From Scatophagus argus (taxonomy: Eukaryota > Chordata > Actinopteri > Scatophagidae): a DNA stretch of 64,000 nucleotides. Shown here one piece after another: positions 29,309 to 39,560 of this stretch. The stretch lies in contig NC_058502.1 in NCBI RefSeq assembly GCF_020382885.2, positions 16,457,950 to 16,521,949 on the forward strand, in the 5' to 3' direction. How positions within the stretch are numbered: the first letter of the stretch is position 1; each line of letters starts with the position of its first letter. Position numbers and translations under genes: made by a program. Below the pieces are notes generated by a model, which saw only the letters and a list, made by a program, of their open reading frames with translations, was not told where the DNA came from and searched no databases.

Positions 29309-32300
29309 GCAAGTCGTGCTTTTGAAATTAAGAATAGCGTTTTCATAAAAGATATATTATTGTTGTAATCAGCATCAGAAAACACAGCTAACTGTAACTT
29401 ACGCTATCTCCCGTAGTTAGCTAACAGCGTAGATATTAAAACTAGCATGCATAACTCTTAAAAATGAACTTTAGAGAAAGAATTTGTATATCAGTGTTCA
29501 CACCGTCAGTCTGCTATGCTCTTATTACAGGAGTAATACTGTTAGTAATAAGAGTAGTCTGCAGCAGTTTGCCAATACCTTATTGTATCTCAAGTTTATT
29601 TATTTGCCAAGCAATCATTTCACTCAGGTTCTCCAGTGATTTCGTATCGCACACGAAAACACTCGTCTCCAAACTGTAGTGTCCTTAACACAGACTTTCC
29701 ATTAAATATTTGAAGTCTTAAGCCCGAGTCAGAATAACCCTGATGACAACCAGGCGAATGACTCGGCTGATGTTCATGTGCAAAATTTGACGAGACCGGT
29801 TCAGAGAAAATGACATCAACTAGTGGCATTTATCAGTGAACACAGACTGCAGTATCACCTGACTTTTTCTGCCTCTTGTCAGGTGAGGGATGTCCTCGGA
29901 AAAATGCTGATGGAGTGCAGGATGGTGAGGCGAGCGGCATCCCGTCCTCATCTGTCATCTCTGTTTTCAAAGGTAGCTGCACACTCAGCGTTTAGGCAGC
30001 ATTTGTCACCAGCATGTTTCCCGTATTTCGTTAGGTTTCAGACATCTGTACTCAGACTAATCTTTTTTTCCCCCCTGCCTTTGCAGTTTTCCAGCAGGAG
30101 CTTGACACCAAACACGACAAATATGAACGTCTTGTTAAGATCAGTCGAGACATCACCATTGAGAGCAAGAGGACCATTTTTCTTTTACATAGAGTGACCA
30201 GGTATGTACTGCTGAACAGAAAGGCATGTCAATTGGTGCACTTTATTTTGGGAAGGAAACACGATTCCTTCACTTTATTAAGCTGCTCAGTTTGATGATT
30301 GATTGATTTGATTGATTGATTGATTGATTGATTGGTTTGAGTGTCACTGCAGTGGCTTGAGTTTGAATTGTACTGAGGAATTAAAATCACTTGTTTAGTT
30401 TAGTTCATTTACAGTCAGTGAGCCAAATTCAAAAATATGTCACCTGAGGATACCATCACTTCAAGTCTTAATGTTTTTTTTTTATTTTCAGTTGCAGGAG
30501 ACAGTTCTGTGTGCTCATATGGACTGTCAAAAAGCATTTGAGTGACACACTGTAACTTCTGTTTTAGAGTAAATCAATGCACTTGCATTTCCAACCTTAA
30601 TTCTGTGTGTTTTATGAAGTGTACCAGATACAGAGGATGTTTTGAATGAAGCGGATGCAAAGCTGGATGGAGTCAGGCAGAAAATTGGACAAATCGCTGA
30701 AGAGCTGAGAGGAGAGGACATCTACCAGTTTCACAGAGCTTTCACGCCAGGTATATTTCTGCAGGCCTTTTTTGATTAAAAAAAAACAAGCAAGCCTTTA
30801 AATAACCTTTACAATGCTGTTTAATTATTTGATCATTTTGCTGCATAAAGGAGTTTTGTATGAGAGTGTGTGTAGAAAACACTTTTGAAATAATATCATA
30901 AATCATCATAAGATCTACAAGAAAATCCTTTGCTCAGTTTCTTTAACTCACCTGCAAAGTAAAAGGCATTTTATTACAGTTGCATTTTAACTCCCATTAA
31001 ATAGTTTAATTTCTCAATACACAAATACAACATTTCACATCAGTTCAATAATAATAGATTTTTAAAGAAACCCATCGTCCTCATCTCTCATTCTGAATGA
31101 GGTTCTCCCAGATGCCTGTCTTCCTTGTCTGAGTAATCCATTCATGAAAAGGTGGTTCTAACGGCGTCTTCCAGCCCCTTGATAAATTCTGTCTCCCCGC
31201 TATTAAACCAGTCTGGGCCAAATTTTAAGCTCGACAGTCTGCCACAATCAATGGGTCACCTAATAAATATAACGTGACATTAATTTCAATATAATTCTAA
31301 AATCTTGACCTGAGAAACAGTCTCCAGCTGAGGACATGAGTTTACACAGGAGCTTTTAGGGAAAAACAATCATTGCAGTGCTGCTATCACCTCAGCCTTC
31401 CTATTTTAGATTTGTTGTCAGGTTGCTGATAGTGTGAGAGCAGGCCTGGATATGATAGACACACCCTCTGATAAACTTGTTATCCCACTAGTATCAAATC
31501 AGTTTTTTTCAACGTAGCCAAAATGTCTGCAGAGTTTTGAGGAAAACAGTACTGGGAGCAAGAGTGAGCTGTTATCTAGCAGCTGGGGAAGTCATTTTTA
31601 GATTGTGGTCACTCAGGAATCACCGCTGCGTCCTCCGCGACGTGACCAGTGGCAGTTCCCACCGATTAGACGCTTCACTTTTTTCCCCCATTTTTATCGT
31701 CTTTATTGGATTGAGACTTGACTTACTGCACGGGCTCTCTGGGTAATCTTGGCTGGACATGTAGACTCCAGGCATGTGTAATGGGTCTGCTATTTTTACA
31801 TAAAGACCATTAAAGATATTGTGGGCTAAATCTGAACATAATTGCAGCTGATAACAGGACAGAGCGGCTCTTTGATAAGTTGTTTAGCTTGATCCAGCTA
31901 GAGACTATGAGGCTGTGCAAACACACAGCATACAGTCAGTCAACTACTCTGTGATCAAACATTAAGCTTGAATCAATCTGTAAATCATCACTTAAAACCG
32001 GAGATCTATTCGGGCTATACCCACACTTGTTTCTCAACTTTTCCATATGTTGTGCCAGTCAGATCTCTCTAACTTCCAGCTGTTTTCCTTTAGTCATTGT
32101 TTAGACACCATTTCCAGTAATATTTTTTTTTTTCGGGGTTTCAGTGACCAAAGGTAACCACTGCTTCAGAGTTAATAACACAAAGAGCTCCTGGCAGCAA
32201 ACTCAGGAGCTGAATTCCGCCTGCTGGCCTTAAAGCCTGTGTACCCTTTTCATGTCATATCCTGTCCCCCTCAGATTATGTGGTATTCTCTCTAAGCCGG

Positions 32301-34992
32301 TGTCACAGCTGTGTGGCCACTGGCGAAGTTGAGATGTTTTTAGTGTTTTGTTTTTTTTTTAATGTGGATTAAGGTTGTGAAAAGTCTGCGAGCTCTTATT
32401 ACATGAAACTAGGACATAAATAAGTATGTGTATTTATTTATTAATTTAATTGCATTTTTGTGACATAAAATATTCATGACCAAATAAGCAAAGTTCAGCA
32501 TTGAAATTATGTAAAAAAAATGGAATAGTTGAACAGAAACTTCATTTTTAACATCCTGATTGGTGCACAGAAGTATGTGCAGTCTCTAACGGGTGCATTT
32601 TATTCCTCTGGCATCATGACAAGTAGCATTAATGTCTAAACCAGTGAAAACTGAAACATAAACATAGAAAATGGATGCCAATTAGTTTCACATATCATCT
32701 ATAGATTCACAGTGAGCGCATTTCCACACATCCGTACGTACCCTGCACCTTAACGGACTCACATGTCCATTGAATAATTAACTGCTGCTCAGTTTGTATC
32801 TGAAGCGTTTGCTAAACATGGCAGTATGACTAAGCAAACACTTTCATACTTTAAGCGTCCTCACCGCTTGCACTGGGAGCAGCCAGCCCCGTGAAAACAT
32901 GCTTGAAGTTGCTTACCAAGGCTGTGCTTTTAGCTTGATGAGGACACTTCCCCCTCAGAGCTAAAAATAGCACAGGGAAGCTCACACAACAGTTCACAAA
33001 AACAGCTGGTAAGAAATGCATACCTTACTGATGTTGAATTACAATCAAAGAAATTTCTTATCTGAAACAAGCAAACCGAAGATTGAAAATTTAAAAAGAG
33101 TAAATAATAGTGTATGATATGGGATGGGCACGTCTCGAGACGAGAGAAGTTCATGGTTAGATAAACTTGAGCAGTGCATGCAGAGTTTTGTGAATGTGCC
33201 CGTGTTTCCTACTTCTTCATGAAGTATTTCGATTTGGACGAAACAACTGATGAGATGAGTGAAAGTCACTCCGAGTGAAGTGGAGATGAACCGCTATCTC
33301 CTCCTCTGGCTCTCTCTCTGGCGTGCTGCCGTTTGTTACGTGGAGATACGAGGCCCTTTTGAAGTTCAGTTGCCGCTCCAAAAGTAAACTTCAGACACAG
33401 AGTCTTCCGTCCTGTGATTATTTGATTGTTGTTTACAAAGGGCCAGAAAACAAATGAACGGGTCATCTCCGCCCGCCGCAAAAAATGGCCACTGTTCAAT
33501 CAAAAGACAGCGACAGGAAACAGGTTTTATTTGAATCATTATCTATATCTGTAATCTATACTGTGCAGATACCATGGAGTGTTTATACACACTCTACGTG
33601 CCGTGCTCATTTGATACACAGTTGACCCTTTTTCTAGTAATAGCAGTGTTTTTTCTTTATAAATAATAATAAATAAACTGAGAAAATAAATGTACCCTGC
33701 ACCTCCTAATTCCATTTAGATCAGCAGTTAGAGCAGAGATATTTTTGTATGTGCGTCTCAGTGTCTGGTGGTGATCCTTTTTGATGTGATGTCATGCCTT
33801 AGGGATCCAGGAGTATGTGGAGGCCGTCTCTTTCCTGCACTACATTCGCCACCGCAGCCTTATCAGCCTGGAGGAGATCAACGCCAGACTGGTGTTCGTG
33901 AGGAAAGAGAAGGTGGACCCTAAGGTAAATCTAACGAAGCCTTCGTGGTTAAGCTGCAGGCACTGTTCATTTTCACATCTTATGCATTGTTCTGCATTTT
34001 CAAAGGACTAATTTAATAAGAATTAAGGGGATAGTTCAAGCTTTTGGGAAGCATAGTTATTTGTTAACTCCAAATACGAAACTACAGTCAGCAGGCGTAT
34101 TGCCAGGCTTAGCATAAAGAAAAAATCCATAGCTTCATATTTAATGTAGAGTGGTGCTGATCTATTGGACCAGCTCTCAGGAAGAAAGCCAACGCACTCC
34201 CCACTCTGTCAACCTGTTACCTTAAAAATATCAGAATTTTGATTGTTCATTTTACATTTCCACTAAAAGCAGTGATAATGGCACTGTTGGGTGTTACTAT
34301 ATAGTCCATTTCTAGGCATTATGTGACATTTTGTCATTTTATCCACTCTGCCTCTTGTTTTGACAGATGATGGATGCCTGATGGTGCAGTTAAAATTGCT
34401 TGAACCTCAGTGTTTTATGATAAAAGCATCATTATGTCTGAGGAAAATTGGACTTTGCTCTTTTGTAGCTGGGCTTCTGGAAACCCATCTACACAATGTC
34501 ACTGTATCACGTCTCATAAATAATCTCTCCATTATCTTGCTGGGATCAGAGTGTCTGTGCACAGTCTGCCGAAAAGTGTTGAAAAATAATGATCTCATCA
34601 CATTTTTATCTCAGGGCTCAGCTGAAGCCCTTCTGCTGAGCGCTCAGGTCCTGACCTTCCAGGTGACGCCCTCAGACTACCTGCTCGGCGTGGCCGACCT
34701 GACGGGAGAGCTCATGAGGTTGTGCATCAGCAGCGTGGGCAACGGCGACATCGACACACCCTTCCAGCTCAGTCAGTTCCTGCGGCAGATCCACGACGGC
34801 TTCTCCTATATCGGGAACACGGGCCCATACGAGGTGTCCAAGAAGCTGCACACGCTGCGACAGAGCCTCGGCAAAGTGGAGGACGCCTGCTACACCCTGC
34901 GTGTCCGCGGCTCGGAGATCCCCAAACACATGTTGGCCGACGTGTTCTCCAGTAGGGCCACGCTCATGGACCCTGAAGAAGGAGTGGTTTAA
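29293..34992 (+). CDS. tsnax: TSNAX (TRAX), translin-associated factor X, complete, six exons
   Basis: The catalytic partner of translin in the C3PO endoribonuclease, which removes the passenger strand in RNAi and processes tRNA leaders. Exons are 29293-29308, 29883-29972, 30087-30201, 30620-30750, 33803-33924 and 34615-34992, joining in frame to 283 codons (human 290). Translin-family blocks are clear: [69 protein letters not shown]. The metal-binding residues that family knowledge predicts are E121, E124 and D186. Exon 1 carries only MNKRE plus one base, and intron 1 has a GC donor (AG/GCAAGT). Residues 6-35 align with the human N-terminus but have few basic residues, so the bipartite nuclear signal of human TRAX is not evident. 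The gene is divergent from egln1 and upstream of disc1, as in human. Confidence 0.95.
29883..29972 (+). CDS. tsnax: tsnax exon 2
   Basis: Acceptor CTCTTGTCAG, donor GTAGCT. In the correct frame it encodes [17 protein letters not shown] and then [11 protein letters not shown], matching the human SSSPVMLAFK block. It ends in phase 1. Confidence 0.88.
30087..30201 (+). CDS. tsnax: tsnax exon 3
   Basis: Acceptor CCTTTGCAG, donor GTATGT. It encodes [20 protein letters not shown], then [17 protein letters not shown]. Confidence 0.97.
30297..30336. repeat. (TTGA)n microsatellite
   Basis: An interrupted tetranucleotide GATT/TTGA tract in tsnax intron 3. Confidence 0.85.
30620..30750 (+). CDS. tsnax: tsnax exon 4
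   Basis: Acceptor TTTTATGAAG (an AAG acceptor), donor GTATAT. It encodes [20 protein letters not shown] through YQFHRAFTP. Confidence 0.95.
30751..33802 (+). other. tsnax intron 4 (3.05 kb)
   Basis: An AT-rich intron. No repeat family or gene is recognised in it. Confidence 0.75.
33803..33924 (+). CDS. tsnax: tsnax exon 5
   Basis: Acceptor CATGCCTTAG, donor GTAAAT. It encodes [19 protein letters not shown] then [18 protein letters not shown]. It carries the two glutamates expected to bind metal. Confidence 0.97.
34026..34200. mobile_element. palindromic non-autonomous element, copy 2 (left half)
   Basis: GGGGATAGTTCAAGCTTTTG, then ACGAAACTACAGTCAGCAGG, CTTAGCATAAAG and AGCTTCATATTTAATG, match the left arm of the element at 46999. 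The right half is lost or diverged. It lies in tsnax intron 5. Confidence 0.45.
34615..34992 (+). CDS. tsnax: tsnax exon 6 with stop codon
   Basis: Acceptor TTTTATCTCAG. It encodes the conserved C-terminal half, [19 protein letters not shown] to the tail MDPEEGVV, with TAA at 34990-34992. GC content is clearly higher than in the flanking introns. The open frame extends upstream to 34360 only by chance. Confidence 0.97.
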   Translation, partial: GSAEALLLSAQVLTFQVTPSDYLLGVADLTGELMRLCISSVGNGDIDTPFQLSQFLRQIHDGFSYIGNTGPYEVSKKLHTLRQSLGKVEDACYTLRVRGSEIPKHMLADVFSSRATLMDPEEGVV

Positions 34993-35225
34993 TTACCGCG
35001 CAGCTTGAGCCACAATATGTCAGTGGTGTCATTGTCTGCTTTCTGTTTGATGATTGTCTGTGTTTTTAATGGGATTTGACAGATGTTTAACATGTTTCCC
35101 AACATGCTTTTTGTTGTCACTGGTACAATACAAACAGCTTTATAATGGACAGTGTTTTTTTCCTTGATAAAGATCTGATGACTTAACTTGTTTTGCTTGA
35201 ATAAAAGTTCTGTGCCAAATACACC
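34993..35225 (+). other. tsnax: tsnax 3' UTR
   Basis: Short UTR with AATAAA at 35200-35205. Cleavage is inferred near 35220. Confidence 0.7.
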
Positions 35226-36530
35226 ATGCTGTTTCAGTTTTTAAGCTGCTTTGATAGTGAGTGTGTGTGTGTGTGTGTGTTTATTTTATTTTCCTCTCTC
35301 TGCCCTTCCCTCTCTATCACACACAGATAATCTAAGGTAGAACCATTGGCTGCCTGCACTCACTGCATTCTGTGTGGAGGAGGAACATGTGACCTTTGTA
35401 CTTTGTACGTGCCTATTCTCTGGTAAGCCTGTTGGCACACACACACACACACACACACATACATACACATACCAACCCTTGCCTCCTCATTCTACCATCT
35501 TTAAACAATCCTCTCAACAGTGTTCATTCAAAATAAGATAGTAAGTGCGCTGAGACGTACTCCTAGTAGAGGACTGACACCCTCTTGCTGCGTCCTCATC
35601 GCCTGATGGGTTTCAGTTATTATCATGCAGACAGACGTTTGAGGCAGTGAGGAAAGACTGAGTTGCATTCATGGCTGGCTGTAGAGTAAAGTCTGGGTAC
35701 TCTATAATCAGTAACGGAGGTTTCATGTTTGAGGGAACAAGACTTGGATTAAGAGAAGCGGTTACTTGTGAGTCCAATTATTCGGACGCTCGTACATAAA
35801 GAACAATACCGTCTCTGTGTAGGTTTTCCACTTTCTGTCCAGGTCAGCAGCTGTTTTGCAGACTGCAATTGGTCATCATCTGAGAACATCATCTGGAGCT
35901 TTGTGATGAACTGAACCTGCCTCTTTGTGCATAAAAATGTAAGGCGTTTGGTATTTCGTTCTTTAACATTTTTGTATTTGTCCACAAATAAGATCATGTT
36001 CCATTTCATTCCCTTTGATGTTTTTTCTTAAGAATGAAGAAGAAAGGGATGGAATTTAAATTAAGTCACCCACCTGCTGGCTGATGTCAGTACTACACAG
36101 GCAACCTGAATCCTGCCCTCCACCAGATATTCTTAAGAATCGAGATTAATTTAATGAAGCATCCGTTTCATTGTCTAACCTTTCAGTTTTATAGGCTACT
36201 GTGATCTGCTATCTTAGGAAACTGTTTCTCCAGCAACCGACGACTGTGTCTCCATGTTTTTTAAAGTCAGAATGTGAGTATCTTTCCTCTTGCAAGTAGG
36301 GCTATCCATCCATCTAGATTGTTTTGATGTGAGTTGCAGAATTTGCATCTCTTCATGGTCAAAAACCTTGTGCTCGTGACGATATCTTCCTTAGCTGAGC
36401 TATAATGTTGGCTGGCTTGGTTTGCTAACAAAAGAAGATAGTTCATACATATAACTGCTCACACAAGGTCTGTGGATTATCTTAAGAAACTTTTTTTCTT
36501 GAAGTGACACCGGTGTTTGATGTATTTTTT
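35226..36530. other. intergenic spacer after tsnax
   Basis: Contains (GT)n at 35261-35281 and (CA)n at 35436-35459. These are complementary dinucleotide tracts about 155 bp apart in inverted orientation. I see nothing else that I can support. Confidence 0.6.
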
Positions 36531-36556
36531 TTTATTATTATTTATTTATTTATTTT
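36531..36556 (-). terminator. candidate polyadenylation signals for the acidic-protein gene
   Basis: A TTTATT-rich tract on +, read as several overlapping AATAAA on the minus strand, about 330 nt past the stop codon. A nearer AATAAA lies at 36870-36865, only 13 nt after the stop, which is unusually close. Either may be used. Confidence 0.35.
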
Positions 36557-36882
36557 TTTGTATATTTGTATATTAGACAGAGTGTACTTTGTCTATACCA
36601 TACTTCTACTAGTTTTTCTACTTCTACTATACTAGTTTAAAGTTTAACCTTTCAAACAAGTAGAGTTTTGTTGTTTGTTTTTTTTTTCAATTTATATCAC
36701 ATCACATAGAGTAAAATAAAACTCAGTTAAATGAAAACACTGAATAGAGTAGAAATCTGAAAAATCAACAGTAAATTTTTCTGATTAATATTTTATTCAG
36801 CTTAAGTCAAATGTATCCTTATAAATTTACTATATACAACTTATGAAATATTGTATATTATATTTTTATTTTAAAAAAATGT

Positions 36883-37679
36883 CTAATAGTGTGGGCGTTT
36901 GCTGCCTCTGCTGTCATCATCATCCTCCTCCTCCCTTCTCCTCTTTCTGGTTCCTCCAGACAGCTGGCTTGAAGAGTGCGCTAACACTGGTTCTTCATCC
37001 TCGCTGTCACTGTGACTGTGGCTGTCACTGTCACTGTGACTGTCGCTGTCACTGTCGCTGTCGCTGCCACTGTCGCTGGCGCTGTCGCTGTCAGTGTCAC
37101 TGTCTGAGACGGCATCACACATTTCATTGCAGCGCCTGAATTGTTTCCTGCTCATCTTGTCTTCTTCATCTTCCTCTCTTGACCTCCTCCTTGATCCTCC
37201 ACACACTGAGCTGGTGGAGGGTGCTTCTTCCTCAGCCAAGATGGCATCAGGCAGCTCATTCCTCTGGGATCCTCCAGGCAGGGGATCTTCTGCTTCAGCT
37301 GGATGGTTGACTTCCAAGTCAACTCGAGGCTCAGCAGGAGCATCTTCAAGTTGTTGACCATCTTCATCTTCTTCAGCTCGTTCCTCATTGTCATAATCAT
37401 CATTGTCAAAATTGTTGACAATATTGACTTCCATGTCAACTTGAGGCTCAGCAGGAGCATCTTCAAATTGTGGACCATCTTCATCATCATTATTGTCAAT
37501 ATTGTTGACAATATTGTTGCCCTCCCGTTCATCTCTAATTTGCCTTAGTAAAGCAATGGCTTCATCCTCAAGTCCATTAATGACGACAAACTGCAGCCAG
37601 AGAGCCATTCCAGCGTTAAGTCTGTCATCTTGCTCAATGACCTCCAGCATTTCTTGCTGTGGGTTATGTTCTGGTTCAG
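36883..37679 (-). CDS. acidic-protein gene, last exon
   Basis: Acceptor GATCTTGTAG (weak pyrimidine tract). It encodes about 264 residues from AEPEHNPQQEMLEVIEQDD to the end, TAG at 36885-36883. It is by far the longest minus-strand open frame in the tsnax-disc1 interval. Confidence 0.72.
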
Positions 37680-38496
37680 CTACAAGATCATTTAGATAAT
37701 TAATTATTACTACTTATATGACAGGAAAAGTAACCACACACTTCTACAATAATCACTTACTAATAAATCAGTGTTACTTAGTTTGAAATGTGTGGATGCT
37801 TTTCATAACCTTACACACAGTGTCTTATATCCTCAGCAGCTCCAATAACAAGCACTTATTTGATGAGCAGTGATCTGAAGCTATTGACTGATCTTAAAAT
37901 TCAGCACGAAATCATTATTTGACTATTTTCTATACATGACAACAGTGTCTGCCCAATGCCTTTTTATATTAAACAGCAGACACGTTTGTGTGAAATGAGG
38001 AGTGAAGTTCCTACCATGGTTAGGGCCAATGTGGGGTCCATCTCCTAAGTCTGGCATAACTGAAAACAAAACAAAAAAAAAGACTATTTTAAATCCACAT
38101 GATCACATTGTTTTTGTTCATTATTTACGTTTTCAGTACATCACAACATGCCTGTCCTACATCTTGTAACATTAACACATAAGAGCCCAGACACATTTTT
38201 CTTTATAGGAAAATGATGGGGGATATAAAACATATCAAATGGATTACATGTAACATATTTCTGATGTTTTCTTGGAAAAAGTACCCTGTAGTGTCCAAGG
38301 TTGTAGTTCTACATGTATGTTACATAGGGCTTTTACAGTAACTTTTTTCCTCATTTAAAGTTTTTGACACCAGTGTCACTGTGGGATCTTTTGGGTTAAA
38401 CATCAGGCATGTTGGTATGAAATGAGGAGTGAAGTTCCTACCGAGGTTAGAGCCATTGTGGTTAGGACCGATGTGGGGTCCATCTCCTCTGTCCAT
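36883..38496 (-). CDS. unrecognised acidic Ser-Asp-repeat protein, 298 residues, three coding exons
   Basis: I do not recognise this protein. Minus-strand exons 38501-38442 (ATG at 38496), 38059-38015 and 37679-36883 join in frame with phases 1 and 1. The start context ACAATGG is strong. In order the product has: two copies of GDGPHIGPNH from duplicated exons; a short hydrophobic, probably helical segment at about residues 45-75 (ALWLQFVVINGLEDEAIALL); two acidic 39-residue repeats each containing EDAPAEP; a basic patch GGSRRRSREED; a Ser-Asp dipeptide run; and a basic C-terminus GGTRKRRREEEDDDDSRGSK ending KRPHY, which looks like a nuclear localisation signal. It lies antisense between tsnax and disc1. 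Splice signals and phase argue for a real gene. The low-complexity composition means the frame could be preserved partly by repeats. A nuclear, chromatin- or RNA-associated role would be speculation. Confidence 0.7.
38015..38059 (-). CDS. acidic-protein gene, exon 3 (45 nt, phase 1-1)
   Basis: Acceptor with a long T tract (GTTTTGTTTTCAG), donor GTAGGA. It encodes MPDLGDGPHIGPNH. It is a tandem copy of the upstream exon and keeps its own in-frame ATG. Confidence 0.7.
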
Positions 38497-38501
38497 TGTA
38501 A
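38442..38501 (-). CDS. acidic-protein gene, exon 2 with start codon (60 nt)
   Basis: Acceptor GTGTCTTTTCAG, donor GTAGGA. The ATG lies 5 nt into the exon. It encodes MDRGDGPHIGPNHNGSNL, that is the exon 3 peptide plus NGSNL. Confidence 0.7.
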
Positions 38502-38994
38502 CTGAAAAGACACAACAGTAAAAAATTTAAATTCACATGATCATACTGTCTGTGCTCAGCTTTTACATTTCATGTTTTCAGCCCATCACAATATTGTCTA
38601 CCCCACAACTAATAAACAAAATGGCGCATTGAGGTATGTATAAAAATAATTATAGGTTAGCAGGTTAGTTTATGTATTTGTGTTGACAATTTAAATTTAA
38701 TTATCTGTTCCACTACTTGACTGCCACACATTTACATGACTGCATTTCTAACTGAAATAGGAACACACTCCACACCAGTTATTCAGGACAAACACTATGC
38801 TCTGTCAACCCACAAGCACAGAAATATGACTTGAACTAAACTAATGCCAGCGTTGTGAGTGTTTTAACAAAATCATCTAATAAAAAGAGAAATGCTAATT
38901 TAACAGTTAACTAATGAATTGAATTCACGCAATCGTTTAGTTTTATTCTCAATACTATTCAGTAGTAATGCCATGTTCAGGCTTGTAGACTCAC

Positions 38995-39175
38995 CTGAAT
39001 TAAAGGAAGCTCGTTCGGTTGCAGAAAAACAAGTATTTCTGAAGAATCGTGTGGTCAAAACTTAGTGCTCGAGTTGCTTTGTCAGAAACGTGTGATTGCG
39101 TCGAATCTGCAGGAGATCGTAGTACAAACTGTTGTGTTGGGATCGAAGGAGCACCTAATGAGACTGCAGCGGAAT
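38995..39175 (-). other. candidate non-coding first exon and promoter of the acidic-protein gene
   Basis: On the minus strand CCTTTAATTCAG/GTGAGT gives a strong donor at 38994, in the right place to splice to the acceptor of exon 2. A TATA-like TCTATATAG lies at 39206-39198, which would put transcription start near 39175. Both points are inference. No coding is implied. Confidence 0.4.
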
Positions 39176-39280
39176 GTTTTCACTGTGACACATCAGTTCT
39201 ATATAGACACCAAAGTACAGGAGTTCCAGAACTTTTCCATGATGGAGTTCCATTCCATCAGTCATCAGAAATGAGCATGA

Positions 39281-39560
39281 TGGGGGCAGCTGTGGCCTAG
39301 AGGTTGGAGAAGTGGCTTGTGATCGGAAGGTTCGATTCCCCCACTGGACGGCTGATGTGCCCTTGAGCAAAGCACTTAACCCCCAAAATATATATATACT
39401 GTATATATATATATATCCCCGGGTGCTTGATGCAGCCCACTGCTCCTGTGTGTTTCACTGCATGCTGCATGTGTGTTTATTTCAATCAGTGATGGGTTAA
39501 ATGCAGAGAAGTAATTTCCCAGCTTGGGATTAATAAAGTAACTTAAATTAAAAAAAAATA
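39281..39560 (+). mobile_element. tRNA-derived SINE
   Basis: Begins GGGGGCAGCTGTGGCCTAGA and contains a polymerase III A box (TGGCCTAGAGG, 39293-39303) and B box (GGTTCGATTCC, 39329-39339), correctly spaced. It continues with a tRNA-unrelated body (CTTGAGCAAAGCACTTAACC) interrupted by a (TA)n tract at 39388-39416, and ends GGGATTAATAAAGTAACTT plus an A-rich tail. Structure and wording match common percomorph SINEs. Confidence 0.9.

Larger units (their letters stand above)
37971..38605. repeat. tandem segmental duplication containing an exon (about 0.42 kb period)
   Basis: 37971-38166 and 38396-38605 share TTAAACA-CAG-CA, TGAAATGAGGAGTGAAGTTC, the exon body GGGGTCCATCTCCT, the intronic TAAAT-CACATGATCA and TTTTCAG-CATCACAA. 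The copies are clearly diverged, and one carries 15 extra exon bases. Confidence 0.8.

Noticed and set aside
34360..34614. Upstream extension of the tsnax last-exon frame
   Set aside because: The extension reads through intron 5 and the acceptor at 34612-34614, and the sequence there is not TRAX-like.
35436..35459. Possible CRISPR-like or satellite array from repeated short words
   Set aside because: It is a simple (CA)n tract; no spaced direct repeats occur in the window, and the DNA is animal nuclear.
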